Source: Diphasiastrum complanatum (Eukaryota > Streptophyta > Lycopodiopsida > Lycopodiales > Lycopodiaceae). From it: a stretch of DNA of 64,000 bases. The translations under genes were made by a program, and so were the position numbers. Positions 21,868-34,745 of the stretch are shown one piece after another. Position 1 is the stretch's first letter. Every line of letters starts with the position of its first letter. Below the pieces are notes generated by a model. It searched no databases. It was not told the origin of the DNA and was given only the letters and a program-made list of their open reading frames with translations. The stretch is taken from NCBI GenBank assembly GCA_029204225.1, contig CM055107.1:51045227-51109226 (forward strand), written 5' to 3'.

Positions 21868-22330
21868 GCCAAGGAATTGTATGACGTTGTTACAGGTGCA
21901 GAGGAGAAACCCAAAGCTGACGACGTAGCAATCTCTAGATGGAAGCTGAAGGATGGCAAAGCATTTGCGCTGATCATTCTCAACATTTTGGATACTCAGA
22001 TCGGCCATGTGTTTGAAGCTCAGACATCCAAAGAAGTCTGGGACATCTTGAGCACATTTTATGAAGTGCGAGATATAGCTTCCAAGCTACATCTCAGAAA
22101 GATATTTTACTCCCTCGAGATGGCAAATGGTGATTCCTTGCAGAATCGCATCAACCAATTCAAGATCCTGCTGAACATTTGACACATGTTTGGATTGGTT
22201 GCGGCAAAGATTCACCAAGATCATCTTCAAACAAATCCCAAGGTAAAGGCAAGACAGACCAAGGCTAAGAAAAACAAAGGTTTGATCATGAGGACTAGCT
22301 TTGACTCACTTAGCACCTGAAATGCAATCA
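21868..22330 (+). pseudogene. Copia gag fragment within element C cargo
   Basis: The frame reads ELYDVVTGAEEKP, then FALIILNILDTQIG, TSKEVWDILSTFYE and LHLRKIFYSLEMANG, the standard UBN2-type gag order, ending in a stop after FKILLNI (22182). A lysine-rich downstream remnant follows. It differs from the gags of A and B, so it comes from another Copia lineage. It lacks its N-terminus, and the palindromic repeat array reads directly into it. Confidence 0.8.
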
Positions 22331-22479
22331 TAGAAACTGAAGATGAATGAATTTGAGAAATCTAAATATATCTGTATAAAATTTTTTTGAACATGAGAAA
22401 TACATATTATCTCATCTACATGAAGGGAGGCCATCTATTTTTTGTATCAACTATAGTATCATTGTTCAAGTTGAGGGTC

Positions 22480-22808
22480 TATGATTTCTAAATCCATTTC
22501 TCCAGTTGGAAGTAACTTGGGTGGAGAATACTCTGTAATTGAAACTGGATATGAATTTTCGATCACGAGTTTTATCGTCTCTTGCTGGAAATGCATTATC
22601 TCCATTAGGGAGATCTTCGGGCATTTGAACTAAAAAAACAAAAAAATAATTGAATGTTATTAATCAATGATAAGTTATTAGTAATTATGAATATCTGAAT
22701 GTGATTATGAATTAATATATTACCTCTAGCATATTCAAAAGTTTCTCTTATAGTGCAAGCCAATTGAAAAAGAATTTGGCATTGCATGCCGTATACCAAC
22801 CACAACTA
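22480..22808 (-). other. Possible captured host exons (unidentified)
   Basis: Two minus-strand open stretches, about 22808-22724 (GMQCQILFQLACTIRETFEYAR) and 22629-22480 (VQMPEDLPNGDNAFPARDD), are joined by a 94-bp GT-AG interval with a poly-T tract before the AG (22723-22630). Joined, they stay in frame. The length and T-richness suit a plant intron. I do not recognise the product; it may be part of the ParB-methyltransferase gene's upstream exons or of another captured gene. Confidence 0.3.
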
Positions 22809-23682
<874 letters not shown>

Positions 23683-24046
23683 GATGTACTTTCAAGACCT
23701 GTTTTTCAACTTAAGAGGGCTTAAATTAAGCCTAGATTAATTAGTTCTCATGAATCAAATACAAAACTAACTAATGGCAAGTGATCTTGGTAGCTTATCC
23801 TAGGATTTGTGCCAAAAATTACATCAAATTGACTCCAAATGAGATTTTAATGATCCAATGAATATAGGGGTTTGAATGCTGGTTAAAAAAAAAAACCCAC
23901 ATGTGTGAATAGTACTTATTTTGATCCAAAAAACGTTTGGGATCTAATCCCCTCATACAAGCTCGCCCTTCCAATGCTAGCTTTTCGCACCAAAAACCTG
24001 CTAAAACTGGATTAGTCTTAAACGTTGATCAATAGCCTTGTACTTG

Positions 24047-24284
24047 GCTCTGAAACCATGTTGAAAGTATAGTACTTGAGGAACATAAATGGACCTTTGA
24101 ATGATCCACAAGGTTGATTGTGTGCTTGAATAACAATCTATCAGATACTACTCAACCAAAAACAAGATCTAGTTTAGCAACTTGATAGAAAACAAGTAGA
24201 GACAATCAAAACATTGATCAAGAACTGAATCCCGAGTTCACACATGTGAAAATCAGGCTGTTGTACAGCCTATAGACAGAGGTT
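24047..24284 (-). repeat. Copia LTR end with primer-binding site variant
   Basis: On the minus strand the sequence ends ...TACTTTCAACA (inner LTR end at 24059) and is followed by TGGTTTCAGAGC (24058-24047), a one-mismatch version of the tRNA-Met primer site. A CACATGTGAA word lies inside. The LTR is truncated where Copia C sequence resumes at about 24285-24291. Confidence 0.6.
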
Positions 24285-24290
24285 AATGTG

Positions 24291-25235
<945 letters not shown>

Positions 25236-25241
25236 GAGGAC

Positions 25242-25894
25242 TGTGAAAATACAAAAAGTCATCTATGTTGAGTTTAGAGGTATTACTAATGTAATATGTT
25301 ACCATCTATGTGTAAGCTAGTGATAGGGCCATTTTTGGCTTATGAGGTAAAATAGTCAAAAGTGCTTTATGATGTAGCTCGAGCTTGTTAGGCTCACTAC
25401 AAGTGTCAAGATTAGATTTGATGAGTGACCAATTCCAAAGTGTTGGGATGAGGTCAAGGGTCCAATTAAAAGAGAGATTTTCATGTATATGGTCCAATCA
25501 ATTAGAAGAGTCTTAAGTCACTCATCCAATCACATGGTGAGGAGTACAAAAAGGGGTCCAATCATATTTGAGTACTTTCCTTGAGTTCCTATTAGAGGGT
25601 TTGATACTTTCATTATGACATTGAGATTTTGAGAGCTAAGTGAAATTTTGGGTTTTTAGCCTATCTTGTCTTCTCTCTACCTGAGTGCTAATTGTTGGTT
25701 TCTCTCTCTACCCGAGAGCAAGATGTTTTTGTACTTAGTTTTTTCAAGCACTTACTTCCACACGTGTGAGAGTACTTGTATGATGGTTCTATGCATGTAG
25801 ATTAGTGCACTTGCCATAGATTATAAATCTACACTTAATCTAGGTTCAATCACAAAGTCTTAGGAGATCAAATCACACGTGTGAAAATTTCACA
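25242..25894 (+). repeat. Right LTR of Copia C (653 bp)
   Basis: It starts TGTGAAAATACAAAAAGTC six bases after the RNase H stop, preceded by TTAGGAGGAC (short purine-rich tract), and ends AAATTTCACA followed by TCAAA. It carries CACACGTGTG at 25759-25768 and 25874-25883. Confidence 0.9.
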
Positions 25895-26340
25895 TCAAAG
25901 CCTTCACCCATCATGAGTGGCAAGAGCTACAATCAAGTAGACAATCACCAATTTTGATACTGGAGCAACAATCTCAAAAAATATTCTCTCTTTTTGTAGT
26001 GATAGCTTGCTTTTCTTGTGGTAGTTCCATTAGATCTCATGTCACTAGGGATTTAAGATCCTCTTGTATGGCATCATTTTGACATTTTTCTTCTCCATAT
26101 GTTTTTGGCTCTTGCTTTTGAGTTAGTATCATTGATGTCTTCTATATTCTTTGAGATAATTTTTGCTTTCTAGTCAACCTTTTTAGTCTTTATGACCGGT
26201 TATTCCTCTTAGAACATTTTATTGCTTCAAATAACTACATTGGAATCTTCTATCAGAGCCTAGTCTAGATCATTGTGGTCTTGAGTTGCATCCTCTAACT
26301 CATCCAAAATGGCTTTATGATGGATTTCTACACTTTAAAT
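25895..26340 (-). pseudogene. Copia reverse transcriptase remnant, upstream half
   Basis: The minus strand reads FFEIVAPVSKLVIVYLIVALATHDG, the Copia RT start region (family YEETFAPVARxxTIRxLxALAAxHG). Upstream is a decayed stretch matching the KWVYKIK region. It continues the gene interrupted at 13852 by element C; only one copy of TCAAA is needed to rejoin them. Confidence 0.7.
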
Positions 26341-26429
26341 CCCCCACATTCAACAACATAAAAAAACCAAACAAAAGACATAAACAAGGTTTTCCCACCC
26401 TAATTGGGATTTATAGATTTGAAATACAA

Positions 26430-26710
26430 TAGTAAGTGAACATCATGATGTCCCATTTGCAGCTCATCCAAGCTTATCGTCTTCTTGCAACTACCTACTA
26501 TTGGCCTCAAATGAATCATTCTAGAGACTGATGAAAAAATTGAATGCATATATCAAGCATTGCAAAAAAATAATCAGAACATTATATCCAACAACAATTG
26601 TCTTTTTGGAAAGAGCTTCTTAGGATTAACAAAGTTTGCTAATTATTCATTTCAGTGTGCGATGTAGATGACTCCATTCCAAGCTGCTTATGGTCATAGT
26701 TTGATTATTC
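26430..26710 (+). pseudogene. Gypsy integrase fragment
   Basis: Plus-strand pieces HHDVPFAAHPS, then in another frame YYWPQMNH, and finally MTPFQAAYGH correspond to the integrase zinc-binding region and the C-terminal MTPFQALYGR block of Gypsy elements. The catalytic core between them is deleted. Confidence 0.6.
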
Positions 26711-27880
26711 TTACTAACTTTCTCCTACAACCCAAACTTGTGTTAGCAATCACTTAGTCTATAAAATGTAAGATATTTTTTTGCAAACCTAGAATTAGAT
26801 AGCTTGTACTCCAATGAGATATCAACAAACTACTAATAAACATTGATGACATATTGAGTTTGACACGGATGATCTCGTACTATTATATGTTATGCCAAAT
26901 TCTTACAAGATTGTTAAGTTTGTGTTTTGTAAATTACATCCAAGATTTGTGATCCACTTAAATTTATACATTCTCCTTTAGCATATTGATAGCGTACAAT
27001 TTGGAAAAAAATACGTCTTGCTCAATTTGAAGTTAAGGCAAATTATTATATTAATATCTATTAGTAAGGCTATAGCCTGATAGGCCAATAGTCTATGATG
27101 CCAATCAATATACACATATAAATGAGGCTACTACACAGTGGGCCTTGGCATTTTGCGAGTAAATTTTTTGTGAGTTTCTTTTTTCCCATGATTCAACAAA
27201 AAGATATCACATGGTGTGCTACCTTTTTTATGCTATTACTTAAATGTTTATTATTAAGAATGTGGTTTGGTACATAGTTAAAAATGTCACAAAGTAAAAA
27301 AAATTCAAATTAAAACGTTATTTTGCAGCTTCCAAAGGTAGCACATCGACGTGCATGACCTGACCGAAAAAATAATACTAGGCTTGGAGACTACGATTTT
27401 TTTTTCAAGCTATCAAGTCGTGCATGCCGGCGTGCTAGGTTTGGAGGCTACAATTTTTTTTTCCAAGCATGCTATCTTTAAAGGTTGCAAAAAAAAAATT
27501 GTTGTTTTACTTAGCACATCGGCTTACTACGTTGGAGGTTGAAAAAAATATTCTGAAATAATGTTTTTACTCAAAATTTGATTCCCAAATGTGTCAAAAT
27601 AGCTTTTCTATTTTATAATTTAATCGGTAGCAAACCTGCATGCTAGTCAAATCAGTTCCAAAAAGAAGTTTATTTTTTCAAAAAGTTTTCAAAAAAAACT
27701 TTTATTTTTTGAAATAAAAAATTTACAAGCTAGCACGTCGACATGCTAGCTTTTCAACTTCAATAACATTTAAAAAAAAAGAAGTAAACCTATATCTATA
27801 AACTAACAAAGTGTTTTGTGATGGACCTATTTAAAATTTGGTGGATAGTCAAAGTTTTAAGTATGCATCAAACCACAATT
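26711..27880. other. No gene; two similar 70-bp units and a near-palindrome
   Basis: AT-rich. At about 27350-27480 two adjacent units share CGTGCATG, then TAGG(C/T)TTGGAG(A/G)CTAC(G/A)A, a T-tract and AAGC. GCTAGCACGTCGACATGCTAGC at 27729-27750 is a 22-bp palindrome with one mismatched pair. This may be the LTR of the neighbouring minus-strand Gypsy. Confidence 0.45.
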
Positions 27881-27881
27881 C

Positions 27882-28314
27882 TTATTCTTCAAAAATCATG
27901 TAGTGGCATAAAAAGAGTAGCACACCATGTGCTACCATTTTTTGGGTTAATGGGTAGAACTTTGAGACCTTTGAATCCGCTGCAGCTTGAACCTTGAGAC
28001 CTTTGAGTCCAACAGAGATAGGGGAACGAGGCTGAAAGTCGTACAAGAGCATACAAGGACTAAAACCAGTGGCAGAATGTTTCATACTGTTGTATGCAAA
28101 CTCAACCATTGGGAGATACTTTTCTTAATCTGATTGTCGCTTGGAACTTATGCGTGAAGCATATTGGTTGACACGATCAGTTTGACCATCGATTTCTGGG
28201 TGATCCGTATATGATAGACTTAAAGTAGTTTCCCGTCTTTCAAAGACCGCCTGCCAGAACTTGCCAGTGAACTTGGAATCATGATCATTAACAATATCGT
28301 TTGACAATCCATAC
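27882..28314 (-). pseudogene. Gypsy (chromovirus-like) integrase fragment
   Basis: The minus strand shows SNDIVNDHDSKFTGKFWQAV (second catalytic Asp), YTDHPEIDGQTDRVNQ (where the family has HPQTDGQTERxxQ; the catalytic Glu is changed to Asp), MVEFAYNSMKHSATGFSP and LLYDFQPRSP. One stop separates the two frames. It is cut at 28314 by the left LTR of Copia B. The gag remnant at 33101-33634 on the far side has the same orientation and is probably the other end of the same element. Confidence 0.8.
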
Positions 28315-29150
28315 TATGAAAATGTCAAAATCATGCTTGATCTAGGCCAAAATCATGTACATATTATGTTTACACATGTGTGGAGCCTGTTTCCACGTGT
28401 GAATTAAATGCATTTATCATTTAGATGAGTCATATAGGTTGTACATACCATTTCATTTGAGATCTAGTGGCTAAAATGGCCAAAATCCAGTTTCTAGCTA
28501 TATGCCACATGGCATCATTTTATTGGTAGGAAAAGCTATTTCACATGGATAGGAGTGATCTCACACGTGCCAAGGATTTCTCACATGTGTCAAAACATCA
28601 GTAGTAGGTGAGATCCAACTTGTAGTAGATATTTGTGCAAGTCCCTATAAATTAGAAAAATTGCCTAAAATCAAGGGAGGTGGCTATAAGTTAGGAAACT
28701 TGGTCCATGTGCCATATTGATGATTATTGGTGGATCCTTTGATAAGTAGGCACTCTCACACGTGCCAAGTCAGCTGAGTAAGCATCATCTCTTGTGTATA
28801 TATGGTGGCTCATTTGGCCATAATTGATATGGAAGCTAAATCTTGGTTTTGGAGCAATTCTAGTGTTTTCTCTCTAATCGTCTTGTGTTTTTATGCATTG
28901 ATTGGGTTCTAAGCTTAGCATACTTTATTCTCAGCCTACTTTCCGTACTCTGACAGGTTTTCACACGTGTTAAACCAGCAAGAACAAGTTTTGATCAATA
29001 ATGATTGTTCTTGTTAGATTTATTCATCTAGATTTGATCTAAATGCTATCTAATTTTGTGTAGATTGATAGGTTGATCTAATCTAACATCCAATCACACT
29101 TGTGGATCTGATTCAGATCTATTCTTGGTCCATTTTTCTGTACTTTTAAA
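28315..29150 (+). repeat. Left LTR of Copia B (836 bp) with mutated ends
   Basis: Homology with the right LTR start sets the left edge: TATGAAAATGTC here against TGTGAAAATGTC at 32937. The inner edge is set by the primer site: ...TTTTAAA where CA is expected. Both terminal dinucleotides (TG and CA) are therefore mutated. It has a TATA box at 28797-28805 and CACACGTGTT (one mismatch to the palindrome) at 28962-28971. Confidence 0.8.
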
Positions 29151-29162
29151 TGGTATCAGAGC
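29151..29162 (+). other. Primer-binding site of Copia B
   Basis: TGGTATCAGAGC directly after the left LTR. Confidence 0.9.
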
Positions 29163-29741
29163 CAAGTACAAGTGCATTTAAGACATTGATCTAAAACTAT
29201 TCCAAAATTGGCAGGTTTTTGAAAACAAGCTAATATTGAGGTAGCGAGTTGAAATGGATAGCTAGAGCCAAAATATTTGTATCAAATCTTACTGTGGGCT
29301 GCAGGTATACCTTCCACGTGTGTGGGGCCGTAAATAACCTGTTTTGAACAGTATTTTTCATTTTGGTGCAATTTGAGCTTCATACACCCAATTTGAGTCA
29401 ATTTAGTGCATTTTTCAAGCATTCACTTGCATTGTTTCTATTCCATTGATTTGTTCTTGATTTAGATAAATCATATAGGTGGATTAGAGCTTGTTTACAG
29501 TACATTGAAGTTGATTCTCTGTTTTTTTGAGTGTACCTTGAAGTTGAGAGAGATTGAGTGCTATAAACCAAAGATTAAGGAGTGAATTTGCAAAGTTGAG
29601 ATTGTAATCTATAGATCCATCATTCTAGATTTGTTCTAAAGTGGTATTGTCAGGTCTACAAGCTTATTGATTGCTAAAAGACACTATAGGTTCAGATTTC
29701 TAAGTGAAACCATCTAAGTTTCAAGTGCATTTACACTAATA

Positions 29742-32700
29742 ATGGCATCAATGGGTGGCTTCTTACTTGAAGTTAGTGAAAGGCTTTCATCAACTAATTA
29801 TGCCATTTGGAAAGTTCGAATGGAGTCATTATTTGTACTTCATGATTTGTATGACATTGTTCTTGGTGTGGAAGAAGAACCTCAAGTAGCTCAAGAATTA
29901 GTAAAGTACAAGAAGAGATTTAAGTTGTCGTTACATTGCTTGAAAATGAATGTAAGTAATGACTTGGTGAAAGAGATCTCATCTTGTAGCACATCCAAAG
30001 AGGCATGGGATTCACTAAAATCTATTTATGAATCCAAAAATACTTCAAGAATACTCATGCTAAGAAATCAAATACTTCAAAGCATGAAAGGAAGTAATGA
30101 AAGTGCCCAAGATTATGTTCTTAGGATCAAATCTTTGAATATTGAGTTATTTTCCATTAGTGACAAGATTCAAGACAATGAGCTAGTTCAAATCATCTTG
30201 AATGGATTAGGAAATGAGTATTCTTATCTAGTTCAAACATTTGCTATTCAAGATCAACTTCCTACTATTGAAGAACTTCATAGTGTGCTAGTTTAGGATA
30301 GTAGGATGCTTCATATCAAGAATAGGATTGGTTCTCTTTCTTTGATTGATGGTGAGGAGAAAGCTACTTTTCTTTGAAAGGCAAGAAGAAGAAGGTTCCA
30401 TCCAAGAAGACCCAAGATGTGGAGGTCGAGAGCAAGGATGGAGCTTCAATTTCAAAAGGCAAGAGTAAGAAGGACAAGAAGAAGCTTAAGTGTTTTTTCT
30501 ATGGTAAGAAAGGACACTTTGCATCCGAGTGTTACAAGAAGGACAACTGTGGCAACCTTGTGCTTGAGGAGGAGGATGAATGCAACTTATCTTTGATGGC
30601 TTACTTAACACAAACATCTAATCACAACACATGGTGGATTGATAGTGGGGCTAGTTCCCACATGACTCACCAAAAAGACTACTTTTCTACCTTACTTTCT
30701 TACAATAACTCTAAGAAGTTTATCTTCACTGCAAGTGATCAAGAATGTGAGATTGTAGGAATTGGATCCATTCCATTATGTCTTGGATCATCTAAGAAAG
30801 TAGATCTAGACAGTGTTCTTTATGTACCTTCTATTACAAAGAACTTGTTAAGTGTTGGTCAACTTATGGATAGTGGATTAGATGTTCATTTCAAGCATGG
30901 AGCATGTTCCATCTTGAAGAATGATAAATGTATTGCTAATGGCTTTAAGCAAGGAAGGTTATTTAAGTTGGATGCTAATGTGATGGTTGGAAGTGTTAAC
31001 ATGGCAAGGGAGGAGCTCTCTCAAGTGGAGCTATGGCACAAGAGGTTAGGCCATCCTAACTACAAAGTTATGGAGACCATGGTGAACAAAGAGCTAGCAA
31101 TTGGACTTCCCAAAGCCATATCCAAGTGTGACAGGTTTTGTGAAGCTTGTGGACTCTCCAAGTCTCATAAGCAACCTTTCAAGAGATCTTTGACAAGATT
31201 TGACTCTCCTCTTGATCTTATTCACTCAGATGTTCACTCTTTTTCACATGAATCTGATGGTGGCGCTCTTATGTATGTCACTTTTATTGATGATAAATCA
31301 AGATACTCTTGGATTTACCTCTTGTCTAAGAAAACTGGAGTGTTTGAAACCTTTGTGAAGTTCAAAACTCTTGTAGAAAAGCAACTTAATGCTAGCTTGA
31401 AAGTATTAAGATGTGATAATGGAGGGGAGTACATCTCCAATAGTATGAAAGAGTTTTGTCAAACTAATGGCATTAGAAGAGAGTTTACTTGCACATACAC
31501 CCCACAACAAAATGGGGTGGCCGAGAGGAAAAATAGAACATTGTGTGAGTGTGCTAAGGCATTGAGATTAGATGCATCACTTCCTATTTCATTTTGGGGA
31601 GAAGCTATTTTATGTGCAAACTTTCTATGTAATAGAATGACTAATAGTGCCATTGGAGGTCTCACACCTTATGAAGCATTGTATGGAAAAAAGCCAAATC
31701 TTAGTGATTTGAAAATTTTTGGATGTACTTGTTATGTACACATTCCTTTAGAAGGAAGGAAAAAGGAAGATGCTACTTCATTTAAAGGCATCTTTGTTGG
31801 TTATAGTGAAAATAGTAAAGCACATAGGACATTTGATCCTATTACCAAGAAAGTTGTTGTAAGTAGAGATGTACTTTTTGATGAATCTCTCAATGGAAAA
31901 GAGAAGGTACTTTCCAACAACTCTCATCTTATCGGTGATCATGCTTTGGTTTTATATGTTGATGATATAATTCTCACAGGAAATGATCATGATGGCATTA
32001 TAGATGTAAAAATTTCCTTGTCCAGTGAGTTTAAAATGGTAGATCTAGGACTTCTAAAGGTCATACTTGGAATAGAAGCTACTAGATGCAATGATTTTAC
32101 TTTCATATGTCAATCTAAGTATGCTAGATCCATCTTAGAAAAGTTTGGCATGAAATATTGTAAAGGAGTTGAAACTCCCATGGAACTAAATGTAAAAGTT
32201 TCTAAGGAAAGTGATGAAGCATCCTTTGAGGAAATCACTACCTATAGAAAACTTATTGGTTTCTTGATCTATTTGACCATCACTAGACCATATCTTAGCG
32301 TTGCATTCGCAAATTGAGTCAATACATGCAAAGTCCACTAATATGTCATTGGAAGAGTGCCAAAAGAGTGTTAAGGTACATCTCGGCTACTAGAAACTTT
32401 GGCATAGTATATCAAGCGACTAATCTTTGTTTGAGAGCGTACTCGGACTCAGATTTTGCAGGTGACAAAGTGGATAGAAGACCCACAAGTGCCTTTGCTA
32501 CATTCCTATGTGGAGGAGTCATATCTTGGCTTTCCAAAAAGCAAGATACTATCTCACTTTTAACAACCGAATCCGAGTATAAAGCTATGACAACAACAAC
32601 AAAGGAGATCCTATGGCTAAGAAGACTATTGGAGGAGCTTCAAGTGATTAAGGCTGAAGATATTCCATGCATTTATTGTGACAATCAAGCAGCCCAACAA

Positions 32701-32922
32701 CTTGCCAACAATCCAATCTTCCATGCTCGAACCAAGCACATTGAGATTTCACATCACCTTGTGAAAGACAAGGTACAAGCAAAGGAGATCAAGCTCATCG
32801 ATGTTTCATCTTCAGATTGTGTTGCTGATATACTTACCAAAACATTGGCAAAGGATCCATTTGTGAAGTTAAGATTAGCACTTGGAGTTGTAGATAGATG
32901 TATACTAGATTTGCCAAGCTAG
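29742..32922 (+). pseudogene. Copia B gag-pol, RT core deleted
   Basis: Gag (29742-30296) begins MASMGGFLLEVSERLSSTNY and ends at a TAG; after a frameshift pol opens near 30374. The zinc knuckle reads CFFYGKKGHFASEC, with Tyr for its second Cys. Protease has WWIDSGASSHMT. Integrase has its HH-CC region (CEACGLSKSH), IHSDVH, RCDNGGEY and NGVAERKNR, so the three acidic residues are present. After DVLFDESLNGKEKV the frame passes directly to ALVLYVDDIILTG: about 250 residues of RT, including FAPxA and MDVxxAFLxG, are missing without loss of frame. RNase H (YSDSDFAGDKVDRRPTSAF, TESEYKAM, CDNQAAQ) follows a frameshift at about 32310 and ends at 32922. Confidence 0.9.
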
Positions 32923-32936
32923 ATTTTTAGGATCAG

Positions 32937-33100
32937 TGTGAAAATGTCAAAATCATGCTTGATCTAGGCCAAAATCATGTACATATTATGTTTACACATG
33001 TGTGGAGCCTGTTTTCACATGTGAATTAAATGCATTTATCATTTAGATGAGTCATATAGGTTGTACATACCATTTCATTTGAGATCTAGTGGGTAAAATG
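32937..33100 (+). repeat. Truncated right LTR of Copia B
   Basis: It begins TGTGAAAATGTCAAAATC and matches the left LTR until GATCTAGTGGGTAAAATGG, where homology stops at the junction with Gypsy gag. Confidence 0.9.
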
Positions 33101-33634
33101 GTTACTCAATCTGACAAAAGGACTCGCGATCAAGCGAAAGGGCTTAAAACGCTTGATAAAGGACTCTTTCAAGATTGACCAGACTGTCTTATCTTCACGA
33201 TCAAGGTTGAAAAACCAATCACGTGCTTTAGCAATCATGGTCATAAAAAATAGTTGGACCATAGCATCAGGAGATGTTTCGCCATACACATCACATGCAT
33301 TCTCAAAGATTTGCAAAAATCTTTGAGGGTCCGAACTACCGTCAAACTTTGGTAGATCTAGCTTGGGTGTACGTCTTTCAAAATGAGCATCGTGGGTAGT
33401 AGAAGCACCATTAAGGTTGGTTCTGGCCTGGGAGGGGTCAACACCATAAGAATAGGCTCGTGTTTGTGAAGACTCGGCTCTATCAGGTTCTTATCCCTCG
33501 AATGGGTTTGTGGATGGCTTGTGTATTTGGGTCCGCATTCGGTAGAACCTATGACGTTTGATTTGTTCAGCTACAAGGGACTTGATCTCGTATGGATAAT
33601 CTTCTGGGATGTTACGATCTGTATTGTCGGCCAT
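33101..33634 (-). pseudogene. Gypsy gag (Retrotrans_gag) fragment
   Basis: The start ATG at 33634 opens MADNTDRNIPEDYPYEIKSL. After one in-frame stop the frame continues LDLPKFDGSSDPQRFLQIFE, then MTMIAKARDWFFNL and SILKESFIKRF, a clear Retrotrans_gag domain. It is cut at 33101 by the truncated Copia B LTR. Confidence 0.85.
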
Positions 33635-33889
33635 TGGGTATTGTTGTGTCTTTTTTGTGTTGGATATGTGTTTCTCGTGTTTTTGGATTTTTTTTTGAGG
33701 TTTTTGGTGTTTTTGGATTTTTTAGAGTTTTTGGATTTTTTAGGGTGTTCAAGGAAGTGAAAGTGGAGACTTAGTACAAAAAGGGCTTTCTATTGGTATG
33801 AGTTTTATTTTTTTGAAATTTTTTTCGTGTTCATGGCTTTGGGAAGATGGTGGTTCGGTCCAAATGGCAATCAGAGGTGTTGATCAAAA
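33635..33889. other. Low-complexity leader DNA
   Basis: T/G-rich sequence with repeated TTTTTGGATTTTTT words; no gene. It lies upstream of the Gypsy gag start. Confidence 0.5.
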
Positions 33890-34745
33890 GTTATGGTTCG
33901 GTCGAGATGGGTGTTAATTGCTCCGATCGAGCTTTGACCTGATTTCTTCAGTTGAGATCTGCTCGAATCCCTCCAGTCAATATTTGATCGTTGCCTTCGG
34001 CTCCGGTCGAGATTTGAGCAGACACTTCGGCTCCGGTCAAGATTTGAATGGGCACTTCGGCTCCGATCGAGATCTCAGTGGGCACTTCGGCTCCGATCGA
34101 GATTTCAGCGAGCACTTCGGTCGAGATTTCAGCGGACACTTTGGCTCCGGTTGAGATCCCAGAAAAATGCTTCGGTCGAGATTCCAGAAAAATGCTTCGA
34201 TTGAGATTTTAGAAAAATGCTTCGGTTGAGATTCCAGAAAAACATTTCGGTCGAGATTTAAGATGGGCCTCCGGTTGAGAGTTTATTGAGGTATCTGATT
34301 GAGATTTTACTGAGGTCTCCAGTTGAGAGTGAGGTGAGGCCTTCGGTTGAGATGTAGGCAGGGCCTCCGGTTGAGATTTCAGTTGGGATCTCCGGTTGAG
34401 ATTTCAGTTGGGTCTCCGGTTGAGAGTGAGGTGAGGCCTTCGGTTAAGATGTAACACAGGGGCTCCGGTTGGGATGTAACACAGGCCTTCGATTGAGATT
34501 TCAGCTGGGGTCTCCGGTTGAGACCAGTTGGGCCTTTGGTTGAGAGTGAGGTGAGGCCTTCGGTTGAGATGTAAGCTGGGCCTCCGGTTAAGATTTCAGC
34601 TGGGGCCTCCAGTTGAGATTTCAGTTGGGCCTCCGGTTGAGAGTGAGGTGAGGCCTTCGGTTAAGATGTAACACAGGGGCTCCGGTTGGGATGTAATACA
34701 GGCCTCCGATTGAGATTCAACACAGGGGCTCCAGTTGAGATGTAA
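33890..34745 (+). repeat. Minisatellite of CTCCGGT(C/T)GAGATTTCAG-type units
   Basis: About 25-30 imperfect units, mostly 22-33 bp, share CTTCGG or CTCCGG followed by TTGAGAT or TCGAGAT. Longer higher-order copies are also present (GAGAGTGAGGTGAGGCCTTCGGTTxAGATGTAA recurs at about 34415, 34545 and 34640). The block is GC-richer than the surroundings and lies in the presumed 5' leader or LTR of the minus-strand Gypsy. Confidence 0.9.

Larger units (their letters stand above)
28315..33100 (+). mobile_element. Copia element B, internally deleted, truncated 3' LTR
   Basis: It comprises a left LTR (28315-29150), primer-binding site (29151-29162), leader, gag, protease-integrase, an RT lacking its core, RNase H, and only the first 164 bp of the right LTR (32937-33100). 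Both ends abut parts of one Gypsy in minus orientation, so B inserted into that Gypsy. A later deletion then removed most of the right LTR and the Gypsy protease-RT region. Because the right end is lost, no target duplication can be checked. Confidence 0.85.
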
